NCBI GenBank assembly: GCA_900554375.1
Contig: USHK01000012.1
Span: forward strand, 1 to 12,762
DNA from: an uncultured Sutterella sp.
GTDB taxonomy: Bacteria > Pseudomonadota > Gammaproteobacteria > Burkholderiales > Burkholderiaceae_F
DNA: 12,762 nucleotides
Reading direction: 5' to 3'
Part shown: in pieces, positions 1-6,871 of the stretch
How positions within the stretch are numbered: the first letter of the stretch is position 1
Layout of the letters: the number at the start of each line of letters is the position of its first letter
Position numbers and translations under genes: made by a program
The notes under the pieces: generated by a model
What the model was told of the DNA's origin: nothing
The model's database searches: none
What the model saw: only the letters and a program-made list of their open reading frames with translations

Positions 1-784
1 TCTCAGGAAGGAAAGAGCCTGTGTGGCCGACGAGGGCAATTTTGTCAGACTTCACAACCAAGAACCAAAGAAGCAAACATGTGCTGGCCAACTCCGCCAA
101 GATGGTCCCCATAGCAGCGCCGGCAACCCCAAGGCTGGCTCCCGGTACAGTAATGTTTAAACCAAGAACGTTGTATGATGCTGTCGGAAAGATCAGCAGA
201 AGATTAAATATGGCGTCCAAGAAACACATCCCGATATTAATCATGCTCGGAAGTTTTACATTTCCGGTGCTTCGAAGCATGCTGGAGGCAACAAATCCTA
301 AGAATGCAGCCGGTGTTCCGAGGCAGAATATGGCAAAATAAACTTTTGCGTCTGCATACAACTCCGGGGCACCACCGAGCCAAGTTGGAACATAAGGGGC
401 AAGAACAACACCAACTACAGCTATTGCTATGCTGATAAGCCCGCCGACAAACAATGATTGCCGGAGTACGGATCGGGCTTCATCGAATTGCTTTGCTCCG
501 ATTCTTTGTGCGACTTGAACTGTAAAGCCTGCAGTGACGGAAGTAATCAGTCCCCAAACAAACCAGAGAGAGGAAGAGACCAATCCGATCGAGGCCGCTG
601 GGTTTGCGCCGAGGTGACCGACCATAGCTGCGTCGATGTACTGGACCATCACGAAAGAAATCTGAGCAAAAATCGCAGGCAGGCTTAAGCGCCAAACGAG
701 TTCAATTTGGTCACAAACGTTTAATTGCGCGCCGTTTCTGATAAGAGAAAACAGCTGTTCCGTTCTTTTATCCTTCGTAGCCAT
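1..784 (-). CDS. MATE family multidrug/toxin efflux transporter, N-terminal part (runs off left edge)
   Basis: Inner-membrane antiporter of the MATE family, which exports cationic drugs or metabolites in exchange for Na+ or H+. About 261 codons are present, against roughly 450 for a full protein; the C-terminal half lies beyond position 1. The frame is open without a stop from the ATG at 784. Diagnostic stretches are VQYIDAAMVGHLGA (residues 47-60), typical of MatE helix 1-2, and RSTGNVKLPSMINIG (171-185) followed by FLDAIFNLLLIF. About six hydrophobic segments are visible. An in-frame ATG at 793 would add three residues (MRA); neither start has a convincing Shine-Dalgarno sequence, and a CCTCCT lies upstream in the wrong sense. 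It is divergent from the gene at 915. The substrate cannot be predicted. Family assignment is firm. Confidence 0.88.
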   Translation of the reverse strand, partial: MATKDKRTEQLFSLIRNGAQLNVCDQIELVWRLSLPAIFAQISFVMVQYIDAAMVGHLGANPAASIGLVSSSLWFVWGLITSVTAGFTVQVAQRIGAKQFDEARSVLRQSLFVGGLISIAIAVVGVVLAPYVPTWLGGAPELYADAKVYFAIFCLGTPAAFLGFVASSMLRSTGNVKLPSMINIGMCFLDAIFNLLLIFPTASYNVLGLNITVPGASLGVAGAAMGTILAELASTCLLLWFLVVKSDKIALVGHTGSFLPE

Positions 785-914
785 AGCTCGCATTCTAGGA
801 GGATTCTTGAGTTAGCGAACGGAACTTTGCGATATTGGGAAGCTTTTTGCTCTGTCTAATAATTCGCCTTTGCTAAACTTCAGTAAAGAGCAATTTCATT
901 TAAAGGGCTTCGTC
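785..914. other. Divergent intergenic region between MATE pump and AAA/PD-(D/E)XK gene
   Basis: This 130-base gap must hold the promoters of two divergent genes. On the plus strand TTGAGT (807-812) and GATATT (831-836), 18 bases apart, form a weak sigma-70 candidate for the gene at 915. I see no clear promoter for the minus-strand gene, no operator dyad and no repeat. Confidence 0.3.
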
Positions 915-2495
915 ATGAACTTACAACCATTGCCAATCGGGACATCGGACTTTTCCGCTCTCAGGTCAGCTGGTCAAATTTATGTAGACAAGACGGAGTT
1001 CGTATACGAACTTGCCTCTGAAAGACAAAAATACTTTCTCGCCCGTCCAAGAAGGTTTGGCAAGTCCCTATTAATTTCGACTTTTGAAACTTTGTTTAGG
1101 GACGGTCTCAAAAATTTTGAAGGTCTCAAGATCGAAAAACTTTGGAAAGAGGCAAAAAATTACTCTGTTGTTCGTTTGGATTTTTCTCGCCTAAAAAGTA
1201 CTGATACGGAAGATTTCGATTCGCTCTTGGCTGAATATTTGTCGCATAGATTCTCAGTCGTAGGCTTCACAGAAAGCGCCCGAGGAGGTTCGATTCTCAA
1301 TCAATTAGAGGCTTTTCTAATGAAATTGCCAGACTCATCTCTAGTAATTTTGATAGATGAATACGATGCTCCATTAACGACTGTAATAAATGACCAGTTT
1401 GGTTTTACAAGGGTTAGAGAGGCTTTGTCTGCTTTTTATGCTCTGCTAAAGTCTAATGACAGGGTAATCAGATTTTTATTCCTCACCGGAATTACAAAGT
1501 TTAATAAACTCAGCATTTTTTCTGAGCTTAACAACCTAAACGATATCTCTTTGAGCCCGAGATACGGCTCTCTTTTGGGTTATACCCACACCGAACTGAA
1601 AGAGTATTTCTCGGAATACTTAGTCAGAGCGTCCAAACTTCTTGGTTTGGAAGAAGTCCGGCTTCTGGACGACTTAACTAAACAATACGACGGTTTTTGT
1701 TTTGAAGAGACAGCGCGTCAGAAAGTTTTCGCACCCTGGTCTCTTCTCAAATTTATGGCAGAACCGGAAAGGGGGCTGAAGAATTATTGGTTTGAAAGCG
1801 GAGGAAAATCGTCCGTCCTAATTCAATATATGAAGACACATATATTGAGTAATCCTAAGGATTACGCAAAGACGAAATCAATTGCCCTGTCCCATTTAAG
1901 TGGCTCTTCTGATGTCGACGGGCTCTCCGATGTCGGATTATTAACTCAAGCCGGCTATTTAACGATTAAAAATGTCGAATATGAAACGGCCTTCGTCGGT
2001 TATCCAAACCGAGAAGTCAGTTCGTCCATGGCGCAGTTATACACGGAGCAGATTTTGGACGGCCGGAATTTGGTGCAGGTAGGAGCAAGCGACGTTATCC
2101 GAGAACTTTTTAACGGAAACGCAGAGGCTGTTTTCCAACTACTTAATAAGGCGTTTCTCTCCATTGATTACAAGAACTACCCGGTTAAGGATGAGAGTTC
2201 GGTTCGGGCCTTGGCTCAAGTTTTTCTTTCTTGTTTCGGACTGGAGCCGAGCATAGAGGTTCACAACAACAAAGGTCGCAGCGATTTGGAAGTTCGCGCT
2301 GGAATTACACATTGGGTTTTCGAGTTCAAAGTGGTTCGTGAAGGGGAAAGCTCGGAGAAAAGGCTGGAAGAAGCTATTTCACAGGTATTAAGGCAGAATT
2401 ATGGAAAACAACACCACGTTCAAGAATTAATTAGGATGGTGCTGATTTACTCTTTGCAAGGAAGAAAGTTTGTAAAGTGGCAACTTGTTGAATAA
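915..2495 (+). CDS. AAA-ATPase / PD-(D/E)XK nuclease superfamily protein (AAA-ATPase-like + DUF1703 type)
   Basis: This 526-residue protein has the architecture of the family often annotated as 'predicted AAA-ATPase / PD-(D/E)XK nuclease', which is abundant in gut and anaerobic bacteria and has no settled function. The N-terminal NTPase has a P-loop variant RPRRFGKS at residues 44-51 (lysine 50) and a Walker B stretch LVILIDEYDAP (about 143-153, acidic pair D148/E149). The C-terminus carries the nuclease-like core: KGRSDLEV (D457), then WVFEFK (E470, K472), the D...ExK pattern. The ATG at 915 is preferred because AAAGGG ends 7 bases upstream; a TTG at 870 would add 15 residues without a ribosome site. 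It stands alone with its own terminator and looks more AT-rich than the formate dehydrogenase genes, so it may have been acquired horizontally. All key residues look intact. Nuclease activity is inferred only. Confidence 0.87.
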   Translation: MNLQPLPIGTSDFSALRSAGQIYVDKTEFVYELASERQKYFLARPRRFGKSLLISTFETLFRDGLKNFEGLKIEKLWKEAKNYSVVRLDFSRLKSTDTEDFDSLLAEYLSHRFSVVGFTESARGGSILNQLEAFLMKLPDSSLVILIDEYDAPLTTVINDQFGFTRVREALSAFYALLKSNDRVIRFLFLTGITKFNKLSIFSELNNLNDISLSPRYGSLLGYTHTELKEYFSEYLVRASKLLGLEEVRLLDDLTKQYDGFCFEETARQKVFAPWSLLKFMAEPERGLKNYWFESGGKSSVLIQYMKTHILSNPKDYAKTKSIALSHLSGSSDVDGLSDVGLLTQAGYLTIKNVEYETAFVGYPNREVSSSMAQLYTEQILDGRNLVQVGASDVIRELFNGNAEAVFQLLNKAFLSIDYKNYPVKDESSVRALAQVFLSCFGLEPSIEVHNNKGRSDLEVRAGITHWVFEFKVVREGESSEKRLEEAISQVLRQNYGKQHHVQELIRMVLIYSLQGRKFVKWQLVE

Positions 2496-2538
2496 AAATT
2501 GTTTTAACCTTAATGCCTAGAGTAATAGGAAAATATTT

Positions 2539-2570
2539 GGTGCTTAGCCGAATCTCAAGCACCTTTGTTA
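2539..2570 (+). terminator. Candidate intrinsic terminator after the AAA/PD-(D/E)XK gene
   Basis: GGTGCTT (2539-2545) pairs perfectly with AAGCACC (2557-2563) around an 11-base loop, followed by TTTGTT. The T-tract is interrupted, so strength is uncertain. Its position 44 bases after the stop codon suits termination of the upstream gene, and it argues against a start for the permease as far upstream as 2565. Confidence 0.55.
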
Positions 2571-2720
2571 ACTATTTTCTACTTGAGCTGGGCGGCAGTA
2601 AAGAGAATCGAGAAATTTTTCTTCTACAATTCTGGTTTTTCGCCAAAAACTTCGAGGGCAGCAATTTTTATTCTCGAGTTTTTGCTTAATTTTCCTGCTC
2701 TTCAAACACCGCCTGTGGAA

Positions 2721-4016
2721 ATGAACCAGCTTCTTCAAAAATACTTCGGATTTGATCCTGCAACGACGACGATCAGAACTGAAATCATCGCCGGTGTCTC
2801 AACTTTCCTCACAATGGCCTATATTTTGGCCGTAAACCCTGCCATTCTCGGCATTACGGGAATGGATAAAGGAGCGCTTTTTGCTACCACGGCGATTACC
2901 TCCGGCATTGCGACTCTTATCATGGCGCTCTACGCCAAGATGCCTTTCGGGCTTGCTCCCGGTATGGGTATTAATGCCTTCTTTGCCTATACCGTCTGCC
3001 TTTCCATGGGGCATACCTGGCAGTTTGCGCTGACAGCAGTGTTACTGGAAGGTCTGATATTCATCCTTCTAACCGTTACCAATATTCGAGAAAAGATCGT
3101 TTATTCTCTACCGCCGAGTATTCAAAAGGCGATTGGTGTGGGCATCGGTCTTTTTATTGCCTTTATCGGACTGCAAAATGCAGGGATTTCGGTTAAAAAT
3201 GATGCAACGCTTGTTGCGCTTGGGCAAATTTTTCAGCCTAGTGTCCTGTTGGTTATCGTCGGGTTGATTTCAACTGCCGTTCTTCTCGTTAAAAATATTC
3301 CGGGTGCCTTATTGATCGGCATCGCGATTACAACAATTTGCGGCATACCCTTCGGTCTGACCCATTTAGACGGATTTGTCTCCGTTCCGCCTTCTGTAGA
3401 ACCGATTTTCATGAAATTTGAATGGCACAACATTTTCACTGTAGATATGGTGATGGTTGTTTTTTCGTTCTTGTTCATGGACCTATTTGATACTTTAGGC
3501 ACACTGGTTAGCCTTTTATACAAAGGCGGTTTTGTCAAAGACGGAAAAATGCCGAGAATGAAAGAGTCCTTCTTTGCTGATGCGATGGGTACCACCATCG
3601 GGGCCTGCATGGGAACGAGCGCGATCTCTACTTATGTAGAGAGCGCGGCGGGTGTCTCCGTCGGAGGCAAGTCGGGGTTAACGGCTTTTGTGATTGCGGT
3701 TTGCTTCTTTTTGTCTCTCTTCTTTGCGCCGCTTTTCTTATCTATCCCGGCTCAGGCAACCGCTCCTGTCTTAATTCTGGTCGGTTTCTTAATGATCTCC
3801 TGCATTAAAGAAATAGATTTGAATGATTATGCGGAAGCCATCCCGGCATTCATTTGCATTATCACAATTCCGCTAACTTACAGCATCGCAAACGGTATCG
3901 TCTTCGGTCTGCTGAGTTATGTTCTGATTAACCTGATTGCCGGAAAGTTCAAAAAGATTCGAATTGAGATGTACCTGCTTTCCATCTTCTTTATCGCGAT
4001 GCTGCTGCTCCATTAA
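2721..4016 (+). CDS. NCS2/AzgA-family purine permease (guanine/hypoxanthine/adenine type)
   Basis: Inner-membrane proton-coupled importer of purine bases, 431 residues, a usual size for the AzgA branch of NCS2. Signature stretches are GLAPGMGINAFFAY (about 77-90, half-helix before the substrate site), MDLFDTLGTL (about 253-262, the TM8 region with binding acidic residues) and GTSAISTYVESAAG (298-311, TM10). The protein is strongly hydrophobic throughout, consistent with 12-14 membrane segments, including a C-terminal helix rich in I, L and F. The ATG at 2721 gives the family-typical N-terminus MNQLLQKYFGFDP; the 52 codons upstream, open from a TTG at 2565, overlap a terminator hairpin and do not resemble the family. 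The ribosome site is weak (GTGGAA directly before the ATG). No purine riboswitch was seen in the leader. The exact base transported cannot be read from sequence. Confidence 0.93.
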   Translation: MNQLLQKYFGFDPATTTIRTEIIAGVSTFLTMAYILAVNPAILGITGMDKGALFATTAITSGIATLIMALYAKMPFGLAPGMGINAFFAYTVCLSMGHTWQFALTAVLLEGLIFILLTVTNIREKIVYSLPPSIQKAIGVGIGLFIAFIGLQNAGISVKNDATLVALGQIFQPSVLLVIVGLISTAVLLVKNIPGALLIGIAITTICGIPFGLTHLDGFVSVPPSVEPIFMKFEWHNIFTVDMVMVVFSFLFMDLFDTLGTLVSLLYKGGFVKDGKMPRMKESFFADAMGTTIGACMGTSAISTYVESAAGVSVGGKSGLTAFVIAVCFFLSLFFAPLFLSIPAQATAPVLILVGFLMISCIKEIDLNDYAEAIPAFICIITIPLTYSIANGIVFGLLSYVLINLIAGKFKKIRIEMYLLSIFFIAMLLLH

Positions 4017-4058
4017 TCGAAAGTTATTGAAATTTTTCAATATTTAAAATAAATATTG

Positions 4059-4110
4059 CCCCGCTTTTGTGCTGCTTGCTTCTTAGTTGTGCACTAAGCG
4101 GGGGATTTTT
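4059..4110 (+). terminator. Intrinsic terminator after the purine permease, with nested alternative hairpin
   Basis: CCCCGCTT (4059-4066) pairs with AAGCGGGG (4096-4103), followed by GATTTTT. The long loop contains a second perfect hairpin, CTTAGT (4082-4087) with ACTAAG (4093-4098), whose right arm shares AAG with the outer stem, so the two partly exclude each other. The GC-rich outer stem plus T-tract is a good rho-independent terminator and separates the permease from the aminotransferase. Confidence 0.7.
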
Positions 4111-4162
4111 CTGCAGTTTTCTTGTTTGCACTGCTTTGAAGCGCTATTCACACCATGAAAAA

Positions 4163-4180
4163 TTGGCACGAAATATGCGT
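4163..4180 (+). promoter_or_regulatory. Candidate sigma-54 (RpoN) promoter for the aminotransferase gene
   Basis: The sequence TTGGCACGAAATATGCGT matches the sigma-54 -24/-12 consensus (TGGCACG, 4 bases, TTGC): GG at 4165-4166 and GC at 4177-4178 are exactly 12 bases apart, and the full TGGCACG block is present. The -12 half is imperfect (ATGCG rather than TTGCA). Transcription would start near 4190, leaving a leader of about 30 bases. The position between a terminator and the start codon is right. A sigma-70 reading (TTGGCA with TTAAGT) is poorer. No enhancer site for an RpoN activator could be identified. Confidence 0.55.
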
Positions 4181-4219
4181 GTGGTTTAAGTGCATTCAAA
4201 CACAAACAGGAGAACTTAA

Positions 4220-5380
4220 ATGTCAAACTCTCTCGCTTTAAGAAGACGGACTTTCCTCAATTTCAGTTTGCTTGGAGCTGCTGTTAGTGCAGCGCTTCCT
4301 GTTAAGGCTTTTTCACAGGAGACAGCAGCGAACATTTCATTTTTGGCTCCGACAGCGGAAAATCCAATTCGAATCAATTTTAATGAAAACGCCTTAGGTA
4401 TGAGTCCAAGCGCCCAGGCAGCCGCACGAGACGCCGTTGCAAAAGGGAACCGTTACGCAAAAGCAGAGATTACACAGCTCCACGGTAAGCTTTGCGATAT
4501 GTACAAAGTCCCAAAGAATTTCCTTCTTTTGACGGACGGTTCTTCTGAAGGGATCAGAGCCCTAATGGGCGCATATTCTCGTCTTCCCAAAGTCCAGTTG
4601 GTTATTCCGGAACTGACTTACGGCGACGGTGAGCACTTTGCAAACCTCTATAACGTTCCCGTTGTAAAAGTTCCGATGCTCGGGGATTGGAAGGTCGATG
4701 TCGCAGGGCTCAAGAAGGCAGTGGACGGTTTCGACGGTTTCTCCATTGTTTATTTCGTCAACCCCAACAACCCGACGTCGACTGTTACTCCTGCCTCTGA
4801 AATCGAACCTTGGGTCAAGAGTAAACCGGACAATACCCTGTTTATCGCGGATGAGGCCTATGCAGAGTATGTCAGCGATCCGAAATTCAAATCGATGGCA
4901 GGTTTAATTCAGGACGGCCTGGACAACGTAGTTCTCTTAAAGACATTCTCGAAGCTATATGCTATGGCCGGGATGCGGGTTGGTTTTGCGGTCGGCGCTC
5001 CGAGCATTATCAAGATGATGAAAGATCAGGTAGCCGGTGAAAAATTGAACTATCCGGGTGTTACTGCTGCTTTGGTTTCCTTAGATGATGAACCGTTCCA
5101 GGCTTACTCCAGAGCTTCGAACTTAGAGAGCCGAAAGATTTTAGCCTCTTGTTTAGATAAGCTCGGGGTTAAATACCTCCCTTCGAGCACGAATTTCATG
5201 TTTTTTGAGTTAAACGAACCGATTCGTGCATTCCAGAAGAAGATGGCTGCTCGAAACATCATAGTCGGCAGACCGTTCCCGCCTGCAATGAATTGGTGCC
5301 GCATTTCCCTAGGTACTCCGCAGGAGATGGCCTATGTCGCAAATGAACTGACAAAAATGCGTTCAGAAGGCGTTTTTTAA
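4220..5380 (+). CDS. Tat-exported PLP-dependent aminotransferase, class I/II, HisC-like
   Basis: 386-residue fold-type I PLP enzyme resembling histidinol-phosphate aminotransferase, but with a twin-arginine leader: RRRTFLNFS (8-16), a hydrophobic AVSAAL stretch and a likely cleavage site after PVKA (residue 30). PLP-site features are intact: DGSSEG (106-111), NPNNPT (181-186), DEAYAEY (D211), FSKLYAMAGMRVG (243-255) with Schiff-base lysine K245 and phosphate-binding R253, and RISLGT (R361) near the substrate carboxylate site. Tat export suits a protein that folds around its cofactor before transport, so it probably acts in the periplasm. AGGAG (4208-4212) lies 7 bases before the ATG. The gene is monocistronic, between terminators, behind a sigma-54-like promoter. 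The native substrate is unknown; histidine biosynthesis is unlikely for an exported enzyme. Fold and export signal are strong, the reaction is inferred. Confidence 0.9.
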   Translation: MSNSLALRRRTFLNFSLLGAAVSAALPVKAFSQETAANISFLAPTAENPIRINFNENALGMSPSAQAAARDAVAKGNRYAKAEITQLHGKLCDMYKVPKNFLLLTDGSSEGIRALMGAYSRLPKVQLVIPELTYGDGEHFANLYNVPVVKVPMLGDWKVDVAGLKKAVDGFDGFSIVYFVNPNNPTSTVTPASEIEPWVKSKPDNTLFIADEAYAEYVSDPKFKSMAGLIQDGLDNVVLLKTFSKLYAMAGMRVGFAVGAPSIIKMMKDQVAGEKLNYPGVTAALVSLDDEPFQAYSRASNLESRKILASCLDKLGVKYLPSSTNFMFFELNEPIRAFQKKMAARNIIVGRPFPPAMNWCRISLGTPQEMAYVANELTKMRSEGVF

Positions 5381-5398
5381 CAATTTTTGATTTTTTAT

Positions 5399-5433
5399 CG
5401 ACGGCGTATTTTGTGTAAGTATGCCGTCGTTTT
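5399..5433 (+). terminator. Intrinsic terminator after the aminotransferase gene
   Basis: A 10-bp stem, CGACGGCGTA (5399-5408) with TATGCCGTCG (5420-5429), containing one G-U pair, has an 11-base loop and is followed by TTTT. It starts 18 bases after the stop codon. On the minus strand the hairpin is followed by A-rich sequence, so it should act mainly on plus-strand transcription although it lies between convergent genes. Confidence 0.78.
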
Positions 5434-5449
5434 CATTTGAAGTTAGGTT

Positions 5450-5794
5450 TCAAACATGCAGCGGATAACGATTTTTGATCTGTCTGCTGAAAAAGACACC
5501 GGTAGTGACGATGGTTAAAATCCCACAGGCTTCGAGGATGGATGTTCCTAAAGCAAAAGGCATTCCCGCTGAAATTCGGCGCAAATAAAGCTGGTAAGCG
5601 GAAATTAGCCATTCAATGCCGAAACAAATTAAACATATCTCCCAAATCCAGCAAACGGGCCGAAAAGGAATAAACAACAAAATCAATAAGATTACGGGGA
5701 TAGGCAAAAGGAGGTAATTTCCCCAAAAGTACAAGTGGGCCCCGAATAAAATCGCGCCAAAAATCGGGAAAATCAATCGCCACATATCAAACAC
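5450..5794 (-). CDS. Small four-helix membrane protein, function unknown
   Basis: I do not recognise this 114-residue protein. It is very hydrophobic, with about four membrane segments: roughly residues 5-24 (around LIFPIFGAILFG), 28-44, 48-68 (around WIWEICLICFGIEWL) and 82-104. A basic stretch (YLRRIS) lies between segments 3 and 4 and a basic C-terminal tail (RQIKNRYPLHV) follows. The longest frame starts with GTG at 5794; an ATG at 5785 would give a protein three residues shorter. Neither has a clear ribosome site. It lies 146 bases downstream of the formate dehydrogenase membrane subunit on the same strand, beyond a strong hairpin, so it may be a weakly coupled operon member or an independent gene. 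No cysteine or histidine motif suggests a redox role. Coding status is likely because the frame is long and the hydrophobic pattern coherent. Confidence 0.6.
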   Translation of the reverse strand: MFDMWRLIFPIFGAILFGAHLYFWGNYLLLPIPVILLILLFIPFRPVCWIWEICLICFGIEWLISAYQLYLRRISAGMPFALGTSILEACGILTIVTTGVFFSRQIKNRYPLHV

Positions 5795-5897
5795 TTAACC
5801 GGATAATACTAATACGATTCTTGGGGTACGGCCGCGGGCAAAATAGCTGCATACTTCAGGAAGCCTTCTGCTGCAGCATTTATTCACTCCAAGACGA

Positions 5898-5940
5898 GAG
5901 GAGGAAACCGAGGTCTTAACTCCGACCCGGTTTCTTCTTC
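5898..5940 (-). terminator. Strong hairpin directly after the formate dehydrogenase operon
   Basis: On the minus strand the arm GAAGAAGAAACCG (5940-5928) immediately after the stop codon pairs with CGGTTTCCTCCTC (5910-5898): 13 bp with two G-U pairs. Inside, GGTC and GACC (5912-5915, 5924-5927) extend it. No T-tract follows on the minus strand, so it may be a weak terminator, a 3' stabilising structure, or an attenuator before the small gene at 5794. Confidence 0.45.
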
Positions 5941-6861
5941 TTAAATCTTCTTTGTGATACCGATGAGCCAATAGCGTTCAAACACGCCGGTCAGCAGCAC
6001 TAAAGCCCCGGCGGCGCACATCCCGTACACACCAAAGAAAGCTAAAACAGCGGCAAGCAGACCTCCGATGAGGTATACCCAAATACGCAGAAGAGTGTTT
6101 TCTCCGGAATAAACTCGCCGAGCTCTTTCTGAAGTTTCCATCCAAAGCAGGCTGAAAGCAACGGTTCTAGCGACTTCGAGAATGAGGAAGGGCATCAACA
6201 AGTAGGCACATGCATCCCAAAATCCCAAGCAGCCGGCAAGAATGGCGTAAAGACCGCAGCCCATCAGAAGTGCATCTGAGACCATAAAGGAAGTCAGCCA
6301 GCGAGCTTTTTTAACACCAGGCTGTGATGTGCAGCTAAATGCAACGCCTTTATAGCAAATGACAACCACTGCGCCGATGAAAGCCAGTACGGTAAAGAGC
6401 CGCATCAAAATATCCAGCCAGCCGATGTAAGGTGCTAAAAAGTCGTTTGTCGCAACTGAAAAAACAGATAGCCAGTAAACGGCTACTGCACAGCCTAAGC
6501 AAGTTGCATAACAAGCGAGTCCCCAAACACCGACCGAAAGCGGAGAAGTGAAATGCAGTATGCGCATTGCGTGGATAAAGCGGGGAGGATCTCCGAGGTC
6601 AAAGACTAACAACGCGAGGTCTACCAGCACGATGAGCAGCGCAAGTGTTAATGCAAAAGGCAAAATTGCGGCAAAAAGAGGAGGACCGGCAAACCAGGCG
6701 ATACCGGTTAACACCATGAAGCCAGCGGTCAGATTGTTAAAGAAAGCATCCCAAACAATAATGTTTCCCCAGTCGGGGCGATGCGTAATATCGTGTCCTT
6801 GATAAAGGGAGGGATGCCCTTCAGCCCAAGGTTTAGGATTATTCATATTGGTCATGTTCAT
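5941..6861 (-). CDS. Formate dehydrogenase membrane subunit, NrfD/PsrC family quinone-interacting protein
   Basis: 306-residue integral membrane protein with about eight hydrophobic segments. The stretch DLGDPPRF (88-95), after the second helix and followed by the HAMRILHFTSPLSVGVW region, is characteristic of NrfD/PsrC proteins, which exchange electrons with quinone without haem. It therefore takes the place that cytochrome b (FdnI) has in E. coli formate dehydrogenase-N. A long hydrophilic N-terminus (residues 1-35) precedes the first helix. The start at 6861 is secured by GAGGAGG, which overlaps the stop codon of the preceding gene and lies 5 bases upstream of the ATG; the intergenic gap is 10 bases, indicating tight translational coupling. 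It is the last gene of the three-gene operon. Family assignment is strong; the direction of electron flow (formate to quinone) is inferred from its partners. Confidence 0.88.
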   Translation of the reverse strand: MNMTNMNNPKPWAEGHPSLYQGHDITHRPDWGNIIVWDAFFNNLTAGFMVLTGIAWFAGPPLFAAILPFALTLALLIVLVDLALLVFDLGDPPRFIHAMRILHFTSPLSVGVWGLACYATCLGCAVAVYWLSVFSVATNDFLAPYIGWLDILMRLFTVLAFIGAVVVICYKGVAFSCTSQPGVKKARWLTSFMVSDALLMGCGLYAILAGCLGFWDACAYLLMPFLILEVARTVAFSLLWMETSERARRVYSGENTLLRIWVYLIGGLLAAVLAFFGVYGMCAAGALVLLTGVFERYWLIGITKKI

Positions 6862-6871
6862 CTTTTCCTCC

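Noticed and set aside
870-914. TTG start adding 15 residues to the AAA/PD-(D/E)XK protein
   Set aside because: The ATG at 915 has AAAGGG at good spacing; the TTG has none.
2565-2720. N-terminal extension of the purine permease from a TTG codon
   Set aside because: It overlaps the right side of a terminator hairpin, has no ribosome site and lacks resemblance to the family; the ATG at 2721 gives the normal N-terminus.
2571-2720. Purine riboswitch upstream of the purine permease
   Set aside because: I could not assemble the conserved three-way junction; the leader is AT-rich without the expected paired arms.
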